Positions 50,673 through 62,460 of a stretch of 64,000 nt of DNA are shown here, piece by piece (within the stretch, counting starts at the first letter, position 1; every line of letters begins with the position of its first letter). Where the stretch lies: the NCBI GenBank assembly GCA_008921705.1, contig VFFE01006978.1:586255-650254 (forward strand). The letters are read 5' to 3'. The stretch comes from Burhinus oedicnemus. Its lineage: Eukaryota > Chordata > Aves > Charadriiformes > Burhinidae. The translations under genes were made by a program, and so were the position numbers. The notes under the pieces are model-generated. The model ran no database searches. It saw only the letters and a program-made list of their open reading frames with translations, and had not been told where the DNA came from.

Positions 50673-53069
50673 TCTTTTGAGATATTTTAAAAATAGTATA
50701 CTTGATGTCTCACCAAAAGTAACTCTAATTCAACTACATATTAGCAAACTTTATGCGGGTAATTCCTTGTGCCATTTTGGTATCATCACACAGGATATAG
50801 AAATATTCTCATCATAGTTCCTGCCAACAAAATCTAGAGTAGAAAACCGTAATTTCACAGTACTGAAAACAAAACCCCTTATCAATTATTCTGAAGTTTA
50901 GAGTACTTCAACTGAATTTGCAGGATATTTTATTTTAAAAGAAAATGCATGTCAGGACTTCATATTTTTCATCATATATATGTGTGTATATACATAAAGT
51001 ACCATGAACACACTGAACAAAAACCTTTTCTTTCTAGCCAACTCATTCATTTACTGATGATCTCAAGTGATTAATGAAGCTTTTCATTGAAAGGCTTTCC
51101 TGGAAACTTGTGAAGCATACCTTCAGAAGTAAAGTAAAAGGCAAGCAATAGTTGCATGTGAATTTGTTAAGCTAGAAAAACACTACCTATTCAATATGTA
51201 AGGCTAACAAAAAGGATAATTATATCAGAGAACTAATGGACTTTATTTATTACAACTCTCAAACAAAACATTTCAATGATCTTTCCTCCCTTTCCTCCAG
51301 TGATTATTCTATTGGAAACTACGGCAAACAGAACAGCCTCCTGTTATACTACTGAGCATTACCAGCTGAGCACTGGACAAAGTAGTTTATGAGTTTAACT
51401 GCATTAAAATGCATACATCTTCCTTTTAACAGCTTCATATACACGCACAACAGAGCTCAAACAGTCACGGCAGTACTGAACTTTTTCCATAAAAAGCATC
51501 GAATTTCATGAAGCTCTTCTTAATTTGTCTCCAATTTTTCCCCTAGAAAATACAATACATGCCTACCACACAGTTTATGTGTTAGAGACCAACGAGTGTT
51601 ATGAACATTAAAGTTTCCATGCTACTAAAAAAGTTAAGGCATTGTAAAGATTTCCTTGTTACACTGAAGCAAAGTAATTTTTAGGCTCATGTACTAGTAT
51701 ACATTAATACACAGAGAAATTAATTTTCTTTACTTAAAAACAGTATCTTGCAGTCGTAAGTCTATGTTCAGATAAATTAGTTTCCCTATTTATCTGTGGG
51801 AACATCTGTAACTTCAAAAAATACAACTCTAACTGAAAATACTTAAGAATCTGAAACCAATGGCTTATATTAAAATAGCACAGTTTAACATTGCATCTTC
51901 ATTGGTATGTTATAAACAGAGTCACACCTTTCGACTTAAGTTTAAAAAGTCTTCTTGTGGAGGTTTTTTTGGTCATTGACATTTGCCATGTGTGCTTGAG
52001 GCTTGATGTCTGTTTTTCAAATACACCATGGTACTACCAGTGAAGTTTCCCTGCCTCTTACACAGAGTACAAACAGTAGCTTGCCTCCACACCATCAAAC
52101 CCACAAATCGGGGGCGGGGGGGAAGTATTTCCTTATTTTAGATGCAGGAAATACAAATTCAAAACAGTCTCACAAAAAGTGTGAACAAATCAGGAAGCCC
52201 TGACTTAAGTCACCATAGGCCAAACAAACAATTCCAACCCCAAAATCATCTTTAATTATAATCTTCCTAATTTCTCTGCCTGTTTTCCAAACCTCGTATT
52301 TGTATTTATATCTTATACAGACAAGACTTTCTTCTACACAAAGAGCATTTTTTGGTGGTCTTGTACCCTACCACCACCCCGTAAGTGAAATCTGGTTTGT
52401 GTTCTGCAGTTAGGAATATTCAAAAGTACAAAAAGGACAGTATCAGTCTGATACTGCACTGATGCTCCCTATTTGTTGATATTTCATTTACTAAATAGTA
52501 GGAGAAAAGAGGATAATCCAGCACACCAACTTTGATTTCAACTTCTCTGTCTTTTCACAGACGGTTTGATTGTTATTCAAACAAGAGAAAGTATTAAAAT
52601 GAAATGATTGACTTTCCACAGTCTCAAAGTCAAATGTAGAAACAGTTGCTTTTTTAAAACTGTTAAGAATGAAGTAACTTACGGTAGGCAAATATCCACT
52701 GCACGAGTTTAAGAATTAACTCAAAAGCCTATGAACAGACAGGATTGGCATTAGTGACAGTTATTTCTTTTGTCATCTGCCCAGTTAGTCACTCCTCCCC
52801 TTTGTATCAGAACTTGACTACTTCTTTACTTCTTCTGCAGTAGAAGTGAAACAGAAATTAACTGATCCGAACAGTGAAGAACATGAGATCTTGACAACAG
52901 ACATCCCCCTTCTGTACTGAAAATATTAAGTGATCCTTGTGTTTTGCAGAGCTGAGGACACAGGTATATTGCCCACCTTAAGCATGTGCTCTTTTGGTTA
53001 ACACTGCTTCCACTTTCTTCTAGATGAAGAAAGGAGACTTAACTAATAAATCATCTCATTTCTGTAGCT
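50673..53069 (-). other. ROCK1 intron 1, between two CR1 copies
   Basis: This is 2.4 kb of AT-rich intron. A G-rich run (GGGGGCGGGGGGG) lies near 52110-52122. No coding or repeat family assignment was made. Confidence 0.8.
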
Positions 53070-55748
53070 CTAGGATGGATAAGCTGCGGTTCATGTCAAG
53101 GACCAGCTGGAGTGCATGGAGCTCTGCCTGGGGATGGATGAGGAGCTGACCAAGAGCTTATGGGTAAAGATCAAAGGGAGGGCAGGGACAGGTGATGTTA
53201 CAGTGCGAGTCTGCTACAGGCCACCTGACCAGGAAGACCAAGCAGATGAGGCCCTCTGTAGACAGATAGGAGCAACCTCATGTTCACAAGCCCTGTTCCT
53301 CATGCGGGATTTTAACCACCCCGGTATCTTTTGGAAGGACAACACAGCAGGCCATAAGCAATCCAGGAGGGTCCTGGAATGCATTGACAATAACTTCCTT
53401 CTCCAAGTGACAGAGGAGCCAACAAGCAGAAGTGCCATGCTGGACCTTGTTCTCACCAACAAGGAGGGGCTGGTGGGCAATGTCATGCTCAAGGGCAGCC
53501 TTGGCTGCAGTGATCATGAGATGGTGGAGTTTGAGATCCTTAGGGCGGTGAGGAGGACGCACAGTAAGCTTGCTACCCTGGACTTCAGGAGGGCAGACTT
53601 TGGCCTCTTCAGGGATGCGCTTGATGGAATACAGTGGGATAAAGCCCTGGAAGGAAGAGGGACCTAAGAAAGCTGCCTAATATTCAAGAACCAACTCCAC
53701 CAAGCTCGGGAGCAACGCATCCCAACAAAGAGGAAGTCAGGCAAAAATGCTAGGAGGCCTGCGTGGATGAACAAGGAGATCCTGGACAACCTCAAACAGA
53801 AAAAGGAAGTCTACAGAGGGTGGAAGCAAGGACAGGCAGCCTGGGGGGAATACAGAGAAATTGTCCTGACAGCCAGGGATCAGGTTAGGAAAGCTAAAGC
53901 CCACATAGAGTTAAATCTGGCCAGGTGCGTCAGGGGCAACAAGAAAGCCTTCTATAGGTATATCGGGGACAAAAGGAAGACTATGGAAAGTGTGGGCTCA
54001 CTCAGGAAGGAAACAGGAGACCTGGTCACCCAAGATGTGGAGAATGCTGAGGTACTCAATGACTTTTTTGCCTCAGTATTCACTGGTAAAGACTCTGACC
54101 ACACCACCCAAGTTGCAGAAGGTAAAGGCAGGGACTGGGAGAATGAGGAACCACCCACTGCAGAAGACGACCAGGTTCGAGATAAGTTGAGGAACCTGAA
54201 TGTGCACAAGCCCATGGGACCTGATGAGATTCATCCACGGGTCCTGAGACAACTGGCAGATGTAGTTGCCAAGCCACTATCCATCATATTTGAGAAGTCA
54301 TGGCAGTCTGGTGAAGTTCTCATTGACTGGAAAAGGGGGAACATAACCCCCATTTTCCAAAAGGATAAAAAAGATGACCCGGGGAACTACAGGCCAGTCT
54401 GTCTCACCTCTATGCACAGCAAGATCACAGAGCAGATCCTCCTGGAAACTCTGCTAAGGCACATGGAAAATTAGGAGATGATAGGTGGCAGCCAACACAG
54501 CTTCACTAAGGGCAAATCATGCCTGACAAACTTGGTGGCCTTCTACAACGAGGTTACAGTGTTGGTGGATAAGGGGAGAGCAACAGATGTCATCTAACGG
54601 GACTTGTGCAAGGCATTTGACACTGTCCCACGTGATATCCCGCTCTCTAAATTGGAGAGACATGGATTTGACAGATGGACCACTTAGTGGATAAGGAATT
54701 GGCTGGATGGCCTCACTCAAAGAGTTGTGGTCAACAGCTCGATGTTCAAGTGGCACGCAGTGACAAGTTGTGTTCCTCAGGGGTCAATACTGGGACCAGT
54801 ACTATTTAATATCTTTGTCGGTGACATGGACAGTGGGATTGAGTGCACCCTCAGCAAGTTTGCTGATGACACCAAGCTGGGTGGAACAGCTGACATGCTG
54901 GAAGGAAGGGATGCCATCCAGAGGGACCTGGACAGGCTTGAGAGGTAGGCCTGTGCCAACCTCATGAAGTTCAGCAAGGCCAAGTGCAAGGTCCTGCATG
55001 TGGGTAGGGACAATCCCATGCTCAAATACAGGCTGGGTGGAGAACAGATCGAGAGTAGCCCCTGAGGAGAAGGACTTGGGGGTGTTGGTAGATGAGAAGC
55101 TCAACATGAGCCAGCAATGTGTGCTCGCAGCCCAGAAAGCCAACTGTATCCTGGGCTGCATCAAAAGAAGCATGGCCAGCAGGTTGAGGGAGGCGATTCT
55201 GCCCCTCTACTCCACTCTCATGAAACCCCATCTGGAGTACTGCATCCAGCTCTGGAGCCCCCAACATAAGAAGGACATGGACATGTTGGAGTGGGTCCAG
55301 AGGAGAGCCACAAAGATGATCAGAGGACTAGAGCACCTCTGCTATGAGGAGAGGCTGAGAGAGCTGGGGTTCTTCAGCCTGGAGAAGAGAAAGCTCCAGG
55401 GAGACCTTATAGCAGCCTTCCAGTATCTGAAAGGGGCCTACAAGAAAGCTGGAGAGGGACTTTTTACAAGGGCATATAGTGATAGGACGAGGGGTAATGA
55501 CTTCAAACTAGATGAGGGTAGGTTTAGATTACATATAAGGAAGAAATTTTTCACTATGAGGCCGGTGAGGCACCAGAACAGGTTGCTCAGAGAAGCTGTG
55601 GAGGCCCCATCCTTGGAAGTGTTCAAGGCCAGGTTGGATGAGGCTTTGAGCAACCAGGTCTAGTAGAAGGTGTCCTTGCCCATGGCAAGGGGATTGGAAC
55701 TAGATGATCTTTAACGTCTCTTCCAACCTAAACCATTCTATGATTCAT
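53070..55748 (+). mobile_element. CR1 LINE, longest copy (2.7 kb, endonuclease plus RT)
   Basis: This is a plus-strand CR1 copy that is 5' truncated inside the endonuclease domain and complete to the 3' end, which reads ACCATTCTATGATTC. It carries most of ORF2. It is 5' to 3' opposite to ROCK1 within intron 1. It is GC-richer than its surroundings, as CR1 usually is. The coding part is described separately. Confidence 0.96.
53116..55663 (+). pseudogene. CR1 ORF2 (endonuclease-reverse transcriptase), inactivated
   Basis: The product would nick target DNA and reverse transcribe CR1 RNA. One frame runs from 53116 to about 55060. The endonuclease part retains DFNHPG (aspartate at 53308) and GCSDHEMVEF (histidine at 53515). 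The RT part retains [51 protein letters not shown] and [11 protein letters not shown], with FADD at 54859-54870. It is broken by in-frame stops at 53665 (TAA), 54472 (TAG), 54595 (TAA), 54685 (TAG) and 54946 (TAG). A one-base insertion in the C run at 55059-55062 then moves the C-terminal part (to 55663) into the next frame. Two TAG stops lie where related CR1 copies have tryptophan TGG. No activity is possible from this copy. Confidence 0.95.
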
Positions 55749-58700
55749 TATACCCAAAAAACATTTGTTTATCATGATGCAATTCCAAGGTGAGCAGGAT
55801 CTACAGGAGATTGTCTAACCTTAAGTATGAGCTTTAGCTCAAAGTTGCAAGTTACTTGTCAAAAAAAGAAGATTGTGCCTTTTTCCATTGTGATGAAAAA
55901 GGTTATGGTGATGCCAACTCCTCTGAGGAAAAAAAAAAAAAATGTTTTTTGTGAAAACATCAGATTACTTCTGAAAGTAATTCTTAAAAAACTTTTTTCC
56001 CACTTTTGCTAACCCATCACTTCATAAGATAGATTTTTTAAATTAAATGTAAAGACTTGACTGATAATTCCTCTTGCAGAAGAAAGCTCACCGTTTCATC
56101 AACTTGTTGATAAAATGCACCTTTGTTGGGTACTGTTATTTCCTCCCACAAAACGCGAGTAATGCAACACCACTGGAAGGTAAGTTTGCTGATGCTGAAA
56201 CACACAAGACAGACAGAAATTGAAACAAGTCCTGCTTTGGTACAGTTAGTGAACCTCGCACAAGACAGCCTGATTTGAAGGAAAATCTTCAGCTGCCTGT
56301 TCTGGTTGAATCTTAAATTGAAAGATTAAGTTTCTACTCCAAGGGCGTCAGAAGAAACTTCCAACCTGCAAATACATGGTTTTAATCAATATTTTCCTTT
56401 ATTCCTGACATCTATGAGTTTTTCAGACTGCAGTGAAAAAGAATATATAAAAAAAAACTTCCTTTTTTCTTTCCCCTAGAATTCATGGTTCTCAGACCCT
56501 TCTTTTCCATGATCCTATCAAGAACCATGATAGAAACTATTCTTTATATGAAGGTGAAGTTGACCTGACTCCCTTCTTTGCTTGGAGCTCAAAGAGGAGC
56601 TTGTCATGACCAGAAGAAAAGGTAAGCTCAAGAACAATGCAGCCATCCTGACTCTTCCCTGATGCTAGCCAAAATCAATTGTACAAAAGGCAGAAAGTTA
56701 CACAGGAGTCATTTACAGTTGCAGTCTCCGAACCAAAGCAGCTCTAGCAGCACCAGCAAGACAACACTCCAACTTTTCCTCTAAATGGCATCTTTCATTA
56801 CATCTCACGTCCAAAGGACTGATGAAAATAGTGTTATGTATACATTGCATTAAGAAGGACAAAAGCTTTGTTTTGAGAGCCTGAAGGCATTTTAGAACAG
56901 AAAAGAAACAATAGGAGAAAAGTTCAAAGACTTCTCTGACCTTACACTCATCAAGAATTAAAAACAAAAGAGATTTTCAGTCCTTTCCTTACTCCAATCC
57001 AATCTGCCAAGCAGAATCAATGAACAGCTCTGTGTGCAAGTTACTTGATATGAGACATTCTTTGTGTTACAACTCTATTCTTTAAATAACCCAGAATCCT
57101 CCTGAATATGGTCTTCCTAAGAAGAGTCTTCACGGCTTGTTTCAGAACCACAGTGTGACTAGTTCTGAAGATTTCTCCAATTGTCTGATTTTACAAGCCA
57201 AAAGCATCTCCAAACACTTTAAGGTCATGCTACGTGCAGAAACCGTATGCACAAAACAGTTTGTGGAGTATGAGAAAGGCTGAAAATAGCCATAAGCATT
57301 TTAGTAAAAGACAAAAGCTCTTCCACAAAGCATACTAGATATTCTCTACAGAGAGAGCCTAGCTTCTTAATGACATCTCCAATTTCAAATTCACTGTACT
57401 GGAAAAAAACAAACAAACAAAGAAAAAACCAAAACCACAACCAAAAAAACAACCCAACTAAACACACAATCACATCAATAGTTCAGCTTTCACTCCATAG
57501 GCCTTAATGGACATTTTGTTATTTCTAGCACCATCTTTACTCTGCTAGTGTTGGCAACAATAGCCAGTGTTTCAAAAGCCATGATGACTGTTGCCACTAC
57601 TTGCAGAGCAAAAACTTCAAGTCCTAGTAAGTCTACCATTTGGCTGGCACCTTTTTTGGCCTTGTATTCCTACAAAACAGGATATATAGCATGTAATAGG
57701 AGGCTTGAATGGTCCCAAGATCATGACAAAGTGTATCATTGTTACGTTGGCAATCATTTTTTAACTGCCAATGAACTCAGTAGTAATTGGACTTTAAGGA
57801 GGAGGAGAGCAGCTCATAACAGATGTATTAGAGCGATAAACAAACTGCTAGGTAGATTGGAGTAGTAGAAGAACCTTTCCTCTCTGCAAGGGAAGAGTAA
57901 ATTCTCTCAGCTTAATACCGACAGGATTCTTTGCATGCCTACAATTGAAGCTACTTTCTAAGAAGAGATTATTATAGTAATACATTGGTATAACAAGATT
58001 TCATAATAAGGAAGGGCTCATGAGGGAATTCTATGATTCCACCTCTAACACTGACAGCAGTGCATAATATCAAGACAAAGTTGTGAGGCACCAGTATTAC
58101 CTCTGTCTTCAACTACAGCTTCATGTCCTGCCTAGGATTGTTCTGCACAACCTGGCATCTGTGAAAAGGCATGGGACAAATATAACTAGCACAAACTCAT
58201 TATCCTACCTTCAGTCTCACTCCTCCCTGAAGGATCTTCCCCATCCACTCTATCATCTCCTGGTTGAAGAGGCTTCCTTCCCTCCTAAGTACCTTAATAT
58301 AAAGTCACTCCACGCTTGTACTCAAAGGTGCTCCTAAGCTCTCAATGGTGGAATTAACATGCTGGACTCTGTCATCCATACTCCAGGAAGATGGTGCTTG
58401 TTGTACTGACACCTTGCACTTCAGCTTCTACCACAGGCAGTCTCTCTTCCCGCTTCACCTATCTCCCAGGGACAGACTCGTACCCCATTAGTATCAAAAA
58501 GACTTCCACGTTCCCATGCCAATAAGAAAATCCTACCCAGCCTCCTTCACTGCCTGTCAGAAGGAGAATGATGTACAGACACAGATACAGAAAACAATGT
58601 TACCAGGGTTCAGAATCCTGAAAAACCGAAGTGGCACTCCTGGCCTGTAAACTGGACATCAGAGCAGTGTTTCCTCCAAAAGAAAAATTCTACACCGAAT

Positions 58701-59030
58701 CTGTTTCAACTGCAGTCACAAATTAAGCTTAATAAGCTTACCAACTCACTGCAACTGTCCCCTCACATACAAACCCTTATGCTTAAAGTCTCCAAATGAT
58801 TGCCTCCATGCAGGAAGTTCCTCTGGTCTTCTGTGGCAGATGCCTTTCAGAAAACAATTTGGGCCACAACGAGGTTTACTGGACAAGTTAAGAAGACCAG
58901 AACACTTAGAGAAGTCTGCAAATTAGTGCAAAATGAGTACTGATGACTTCTCTGTTTAGTTTCGGTGAATTTTATTCTCCACTATGAAGCATCAACCAAG
59001 TAAATGTACTACTGAGAAGTAGAAAATTAC
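55749..59030 (-). other. ROCK1 intron 1, unassigned stretch 55.7-59.0 kb
   Basis: This stretch is less AT-extreme than the rest of the intron and has several open frames: 57548-57865 (+, 105 codons with an arginine cluster LRRRRAAHNR), 58083-58337 (+), 56713-56967 (-) and 57225-57473 (-). None shows a family motif I know, and they do not join into one reading frame. It could be an old, unclassified repeat, or unique intron sequence. Confidence 0.6.
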
Positions 59031-59176
59031 AAGTTGCCCAGAGAAGCTGTGGAGTTAGCGCCTCTGAGATACTCAAAAGCCATCCTGGGCAACCTGCTCT
59101 AGGTGGCCCTGCCAGAGCAAGAGGGTTAGAGAAGATGACCTCCAGAGGTCCCCTCCAGCCTCAATCATTTTATGAA
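59031..59176 (+). mobile_element. CR1 LINE, 3' terminal fragment (about 145 bases)
   Basis: It begins AAGTTGCCCAGAGAAGCTGT and continues with GGGCAACCTGCTCTAGGTGG and GATGACCTCCAGAGGTCCCC. It ends in the tail TCAATCATTTTATG. It has the same 3' end type as the copy at 39212-40016. Confidence 0.9.
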
Positions 59177-61976
59177 ATAATGATCACTTGTACCCAAGAA
59201 AATACTACTTTCACTGTGCACATGGTATTAAATATTAAAAAGGCAGACTTCCAAATCATGTTCCAAAGTTACTGATTTAGAAAGAACAACAATTTTTTGA
59301 GTTTTCTTTATAAGCTTCTAACCAAAATACGGCCATAAAGAATCTGGTTTTGCCTCAAGATCTCCATTTCCTTGGAATAGTAAGTGTAGTATCATCTATC
59401 GGTGGCCAGTATGAGGTGAATGCCCTGACCATCCTTCCCATTTGAAGTTCCTATTTGAAATAACCATTACAGCTATAATACAAGTCCTACTAACCATCTT
59501 CTGAAAAACATAACTTCCCCAACCACAAAACAGGGAAAAATTTCCTAGCTGAAATCTCCAGATGTCAGGAGAAGCTTCTGGCCTCTTCTTTGGAAAGTGA
59601 ATTTCAGATTACATACTTAATTTTATGTAGTCAGGACTTTTTTTTTTTTTTTTTCATTATTTATTTGCTAAAAAAGAAGCCCAGCCTACATAGAAACAGG
59701 ATTTTAACAGCAGTCACATGGGAAAATAGCCATCTTGTATGAATGCATTTTATATGTAGATATCTAATATCAACAGACTTTATCAGGAAGTATCAGTTTT
59801 CCTCTGAATATACTCACACCTTAGAATTTAATATAGCTGAATATTATGCAGCTTTAAAAGAAAAAAGATAAAGATACAACCACTCAATATTTGCATAACT
59901 ATTAAAATTTGAGGATTTGTTAGCTATATTTCTTAAGTGAATATTATGACTCATGAAGATCTGTAGGAAAAAACAAGCTCCAACACAATTCCACTTGTCT
60001 TTCCAGATCAATTTTAAGTTCTGTAGCCCAGACACACACAAGCTAGAAACACATCTAGTTAGTTCCAACCTACAGTCCAAAACAAAGCCTTAGTTTGTGT
60101 AGTGTTTTCTACAGAGGTTTCCAAGCATGAGGTCTTTGCATCATCTGAGACCATGCAACTGAAAAAAAAAAAACAAAAACAAGAAAACTTTCACATATTT
60201 CTCAACTCTATAAAAGAAACAGCAAAACCAATGCATATAAGAAATTTAAGAGGAAAAGGTGAAATAAAGAAATCAGCAGTTGGATTTAAATTAGAACCTA
60301 TTAATAAAGAGGTCTTACATACTGTCCCCATGACAGTTTGTATTGCATAAATATTGACAGGGAGTGGCAATCTTTTAGTTAAAGACAACCCTTTACAAGA
60401 TTTTTGAATATCAGAATAGACTTTGACCTGTGCTCCAGTTAGAAGCTGGTACCAATCCTGTGCCGGTTCTCCCCTAGCAACGTGGGTAGCTAACCAGACC
60501 AAGCAACTGCTGCTTGTCTAGGACAGTCGCTAGACTGCTGTAACTAAAGATGCACCATAGCATGTTATATGCCACTGATGTTGTTCTGGATATCCATCAA
60601 TACTGAAAAGCCCAAAAAGAAACCTGACTTGAGATTACACTACAGGAGATCCCATTGTCTCAGCAGAGCAAAACACTATGGACAACAAGAGCCCCAAAAC
60701 CCTTTTCTTCTTCACGAAGATCAAGTTTCAGCTGCTGTTCAACCACCATTAATTTGGGTATTTATTTCCGCACACTACCAAGAAAGCTAAAAGATGGTAT
60801 TATTTGCATTTGTTTTAAGTGAGCTATAACTGGGTGTTGTCTGCATAGCACTTACAGTTTTAACAATATTGTCTAGTCACTCCTCTGGCTTTATTGCTGC
60901 TTGAATGACTGGACAAATAAAGGCAAAGACAGAAGAGTTTTCAACCATTCTCTAATTTTGTTCTCAAAGAAGAAAGTTCGGTTTTTCAGTATCTCCATTT
61001 GGAACTGCAATTTCTTGATGACAACGGAGTTTCAATAAATAGCATCAAGCAACATCCACAAAAAAAAAATAGAAGTTTTTAATTACATGTTTTGGGACCT
61101 CTCAAATTCAAGATAAACATCCTGTATCGAGACAAACATCTCAGTATTCCTTGGTAAGAGACCTAAAAAAGCTTTTTAGTAGTAGTACTAAAGTATGTCC
61201 TAGGGAATTCTGTTAACAACAACTGTGAGGCTACCAATATCATCTGCTTACAGTGCTTCTAAACATTTATTAAGTTCTCAATGAGTGGCTCCTGAAGCTA
61301 TCATTGTCCTTAAAGATTTACAGACCAACAGGTTGATTTTCAATTTGTCTAACAAACAAATTCCAGGTGTTTCCCTCTTCCTTCCCACCACCCCCAAAAA
61401 ACCAAAACACTCCACAGTTGCCAGGGAAAAGGACATTGTTTACAAATATTTTTACTTGATAAGAGCATTTATAATCTACTACAGGGTTTTGGGTTCTTTT
61501 TTTATTCCTCTTGTTGAAATGTTTTAACATCAACTTTCTATTATCATGCTTGATTAAAACTTTTTACAGGAAAAAATAATTACATTCCTACAGCCTCTAG
61601 TTTTATGAGCAGAAGAATTACCTAAGTTAACTGTTACTCCTGTATAAAATCTACCATACGCTGTGAATCACATGCTAACATTTTGACAGCCCTATCATCT
61701 CTACTGTTAACTCTCTAGAGGCTTACATAGTATTAAAAAAGTCTTCTAAGAGGTGCAACCTGAAATGAGAACCCACCAAGTTACTGCATTTCTAGTGTGC
61801 CAAGTCAGATATTTCATCATTAACTTCACATCAACCTATATATTTCACAACTCTTAGGGATGACCAGACAATATTAACCCACAATTATAATCAGTTTTGC
61901 ATATAAAGCTTGGATATGGTAATTTAAAGAGACAGATTTATATTTCTAAGTCAGCCAGAAGTCTTGTTTTAGACAG
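59177..61976 (-). other. ROCK1 intron 1, unassigned
   Basis: This is 2.8 kb of AT-rich intron. A 17-base T run lies at 59638-59654. The minus-strand open frame at 60191-60502 (103 codons) has no recognisable family and no splice support. Confidence 0.78.
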
Positions 61977-62024
61977 AATCAATCACAGAATCAATCACAG
62001 AATCAATCACAGAATCAATCACAG
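61977..62024. repeat. 12-base unit repeated four times at a CR1 3' end
   Basis: AATCAATCACAG is repeated four times exactly, followed by AATCG of the CR1 body. CR1 3' ends normally carry short tandem copies of an 8-base unit (ATTCTATG-like). Here the unit is 12 bases. Confidence 0.95.
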
Positions 62025-62460
62025 AATCGTTTGGGTTGGAAGGGACCTTTAAAGATCATCTAGTTCCAACTCCCACAGCCATGGGCAAGAACATCTTTCA
62101 CTAGATAGGTTGCTCAAAGCTCCGTCCAACCTCACCTTGAATACTTCCAGGGATGGGGCATCCACAGCCTCTCTGGGCAACCTCTTCCAACGTCTTACCA
62201 CCGTCATAGTAAAAAATTTCTTATATCCAGTCTAAATCTACCCTCTTTCAGTTCGAAATGGTTGACCCTTGTCTTGTCACTACAGGCCCTGGTAAAAAGT
62301 CTTTCTCTGTCAGAAGAGAGAGATATTCAGATATCCTCTCAGAATATCCCCAAGTCCTCCTCTGCAGAGCTGCCCTCAATTCATTCAACACCCAGTCTGT
62401 ACTGATACTTGTGACTGTCCCAACTCAAGTGCAGGACCTTGCACTTAGATCTAAAGAATG
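61977..62460 (-). mobile_element. CR1 LINE, internally deleted copy with expanded 3' tail
   Basis: The 3' end is at the left. It starts with four 12-base units, then GTTTGGGTTGGAAGGGACCT and the antisense CR1 3' region up to GGCCCTGGTAAAAAGTC. After about 62310-62345 it continues with AGTCCTCCTCTGCAGAGCTG and GTGCAGGACCTTGCACTTAG, which in the longer CR1 copy lies about 400 bases further 5'. It is therefore internally deleted as well as 5' truncated. Confidence 0.92.

Noticed and set aside
53214..53562. Minus-strand open frames across the CR1 endonuclease region
   Set aside because: These are antisense shadows of the CR1 coding frame, which has the real catalytic motifs on the plus strand.
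54802..55267. Minus-strand open frames across the CR1 reverse transcriptase C-terminal region
   Set aside because: They are antisense to CR1 ORF2 and exist because of its GC-rich codon use.
57548..57865. 105-codon plus-strand open frame considered as a possible gene or endogenous viral fragment
   Set aside because: No recognisable domain, no signal or membrane segment, no continuing frame up- or downstream, and no splice context. It is recorded only as part of an unassigned stretch.
60191..60502. 103-codon minus-strand open frame
   Set aside because: No family similarity, no conserved motif, and no acceptor or donor in a phase that would fit ROCK1.
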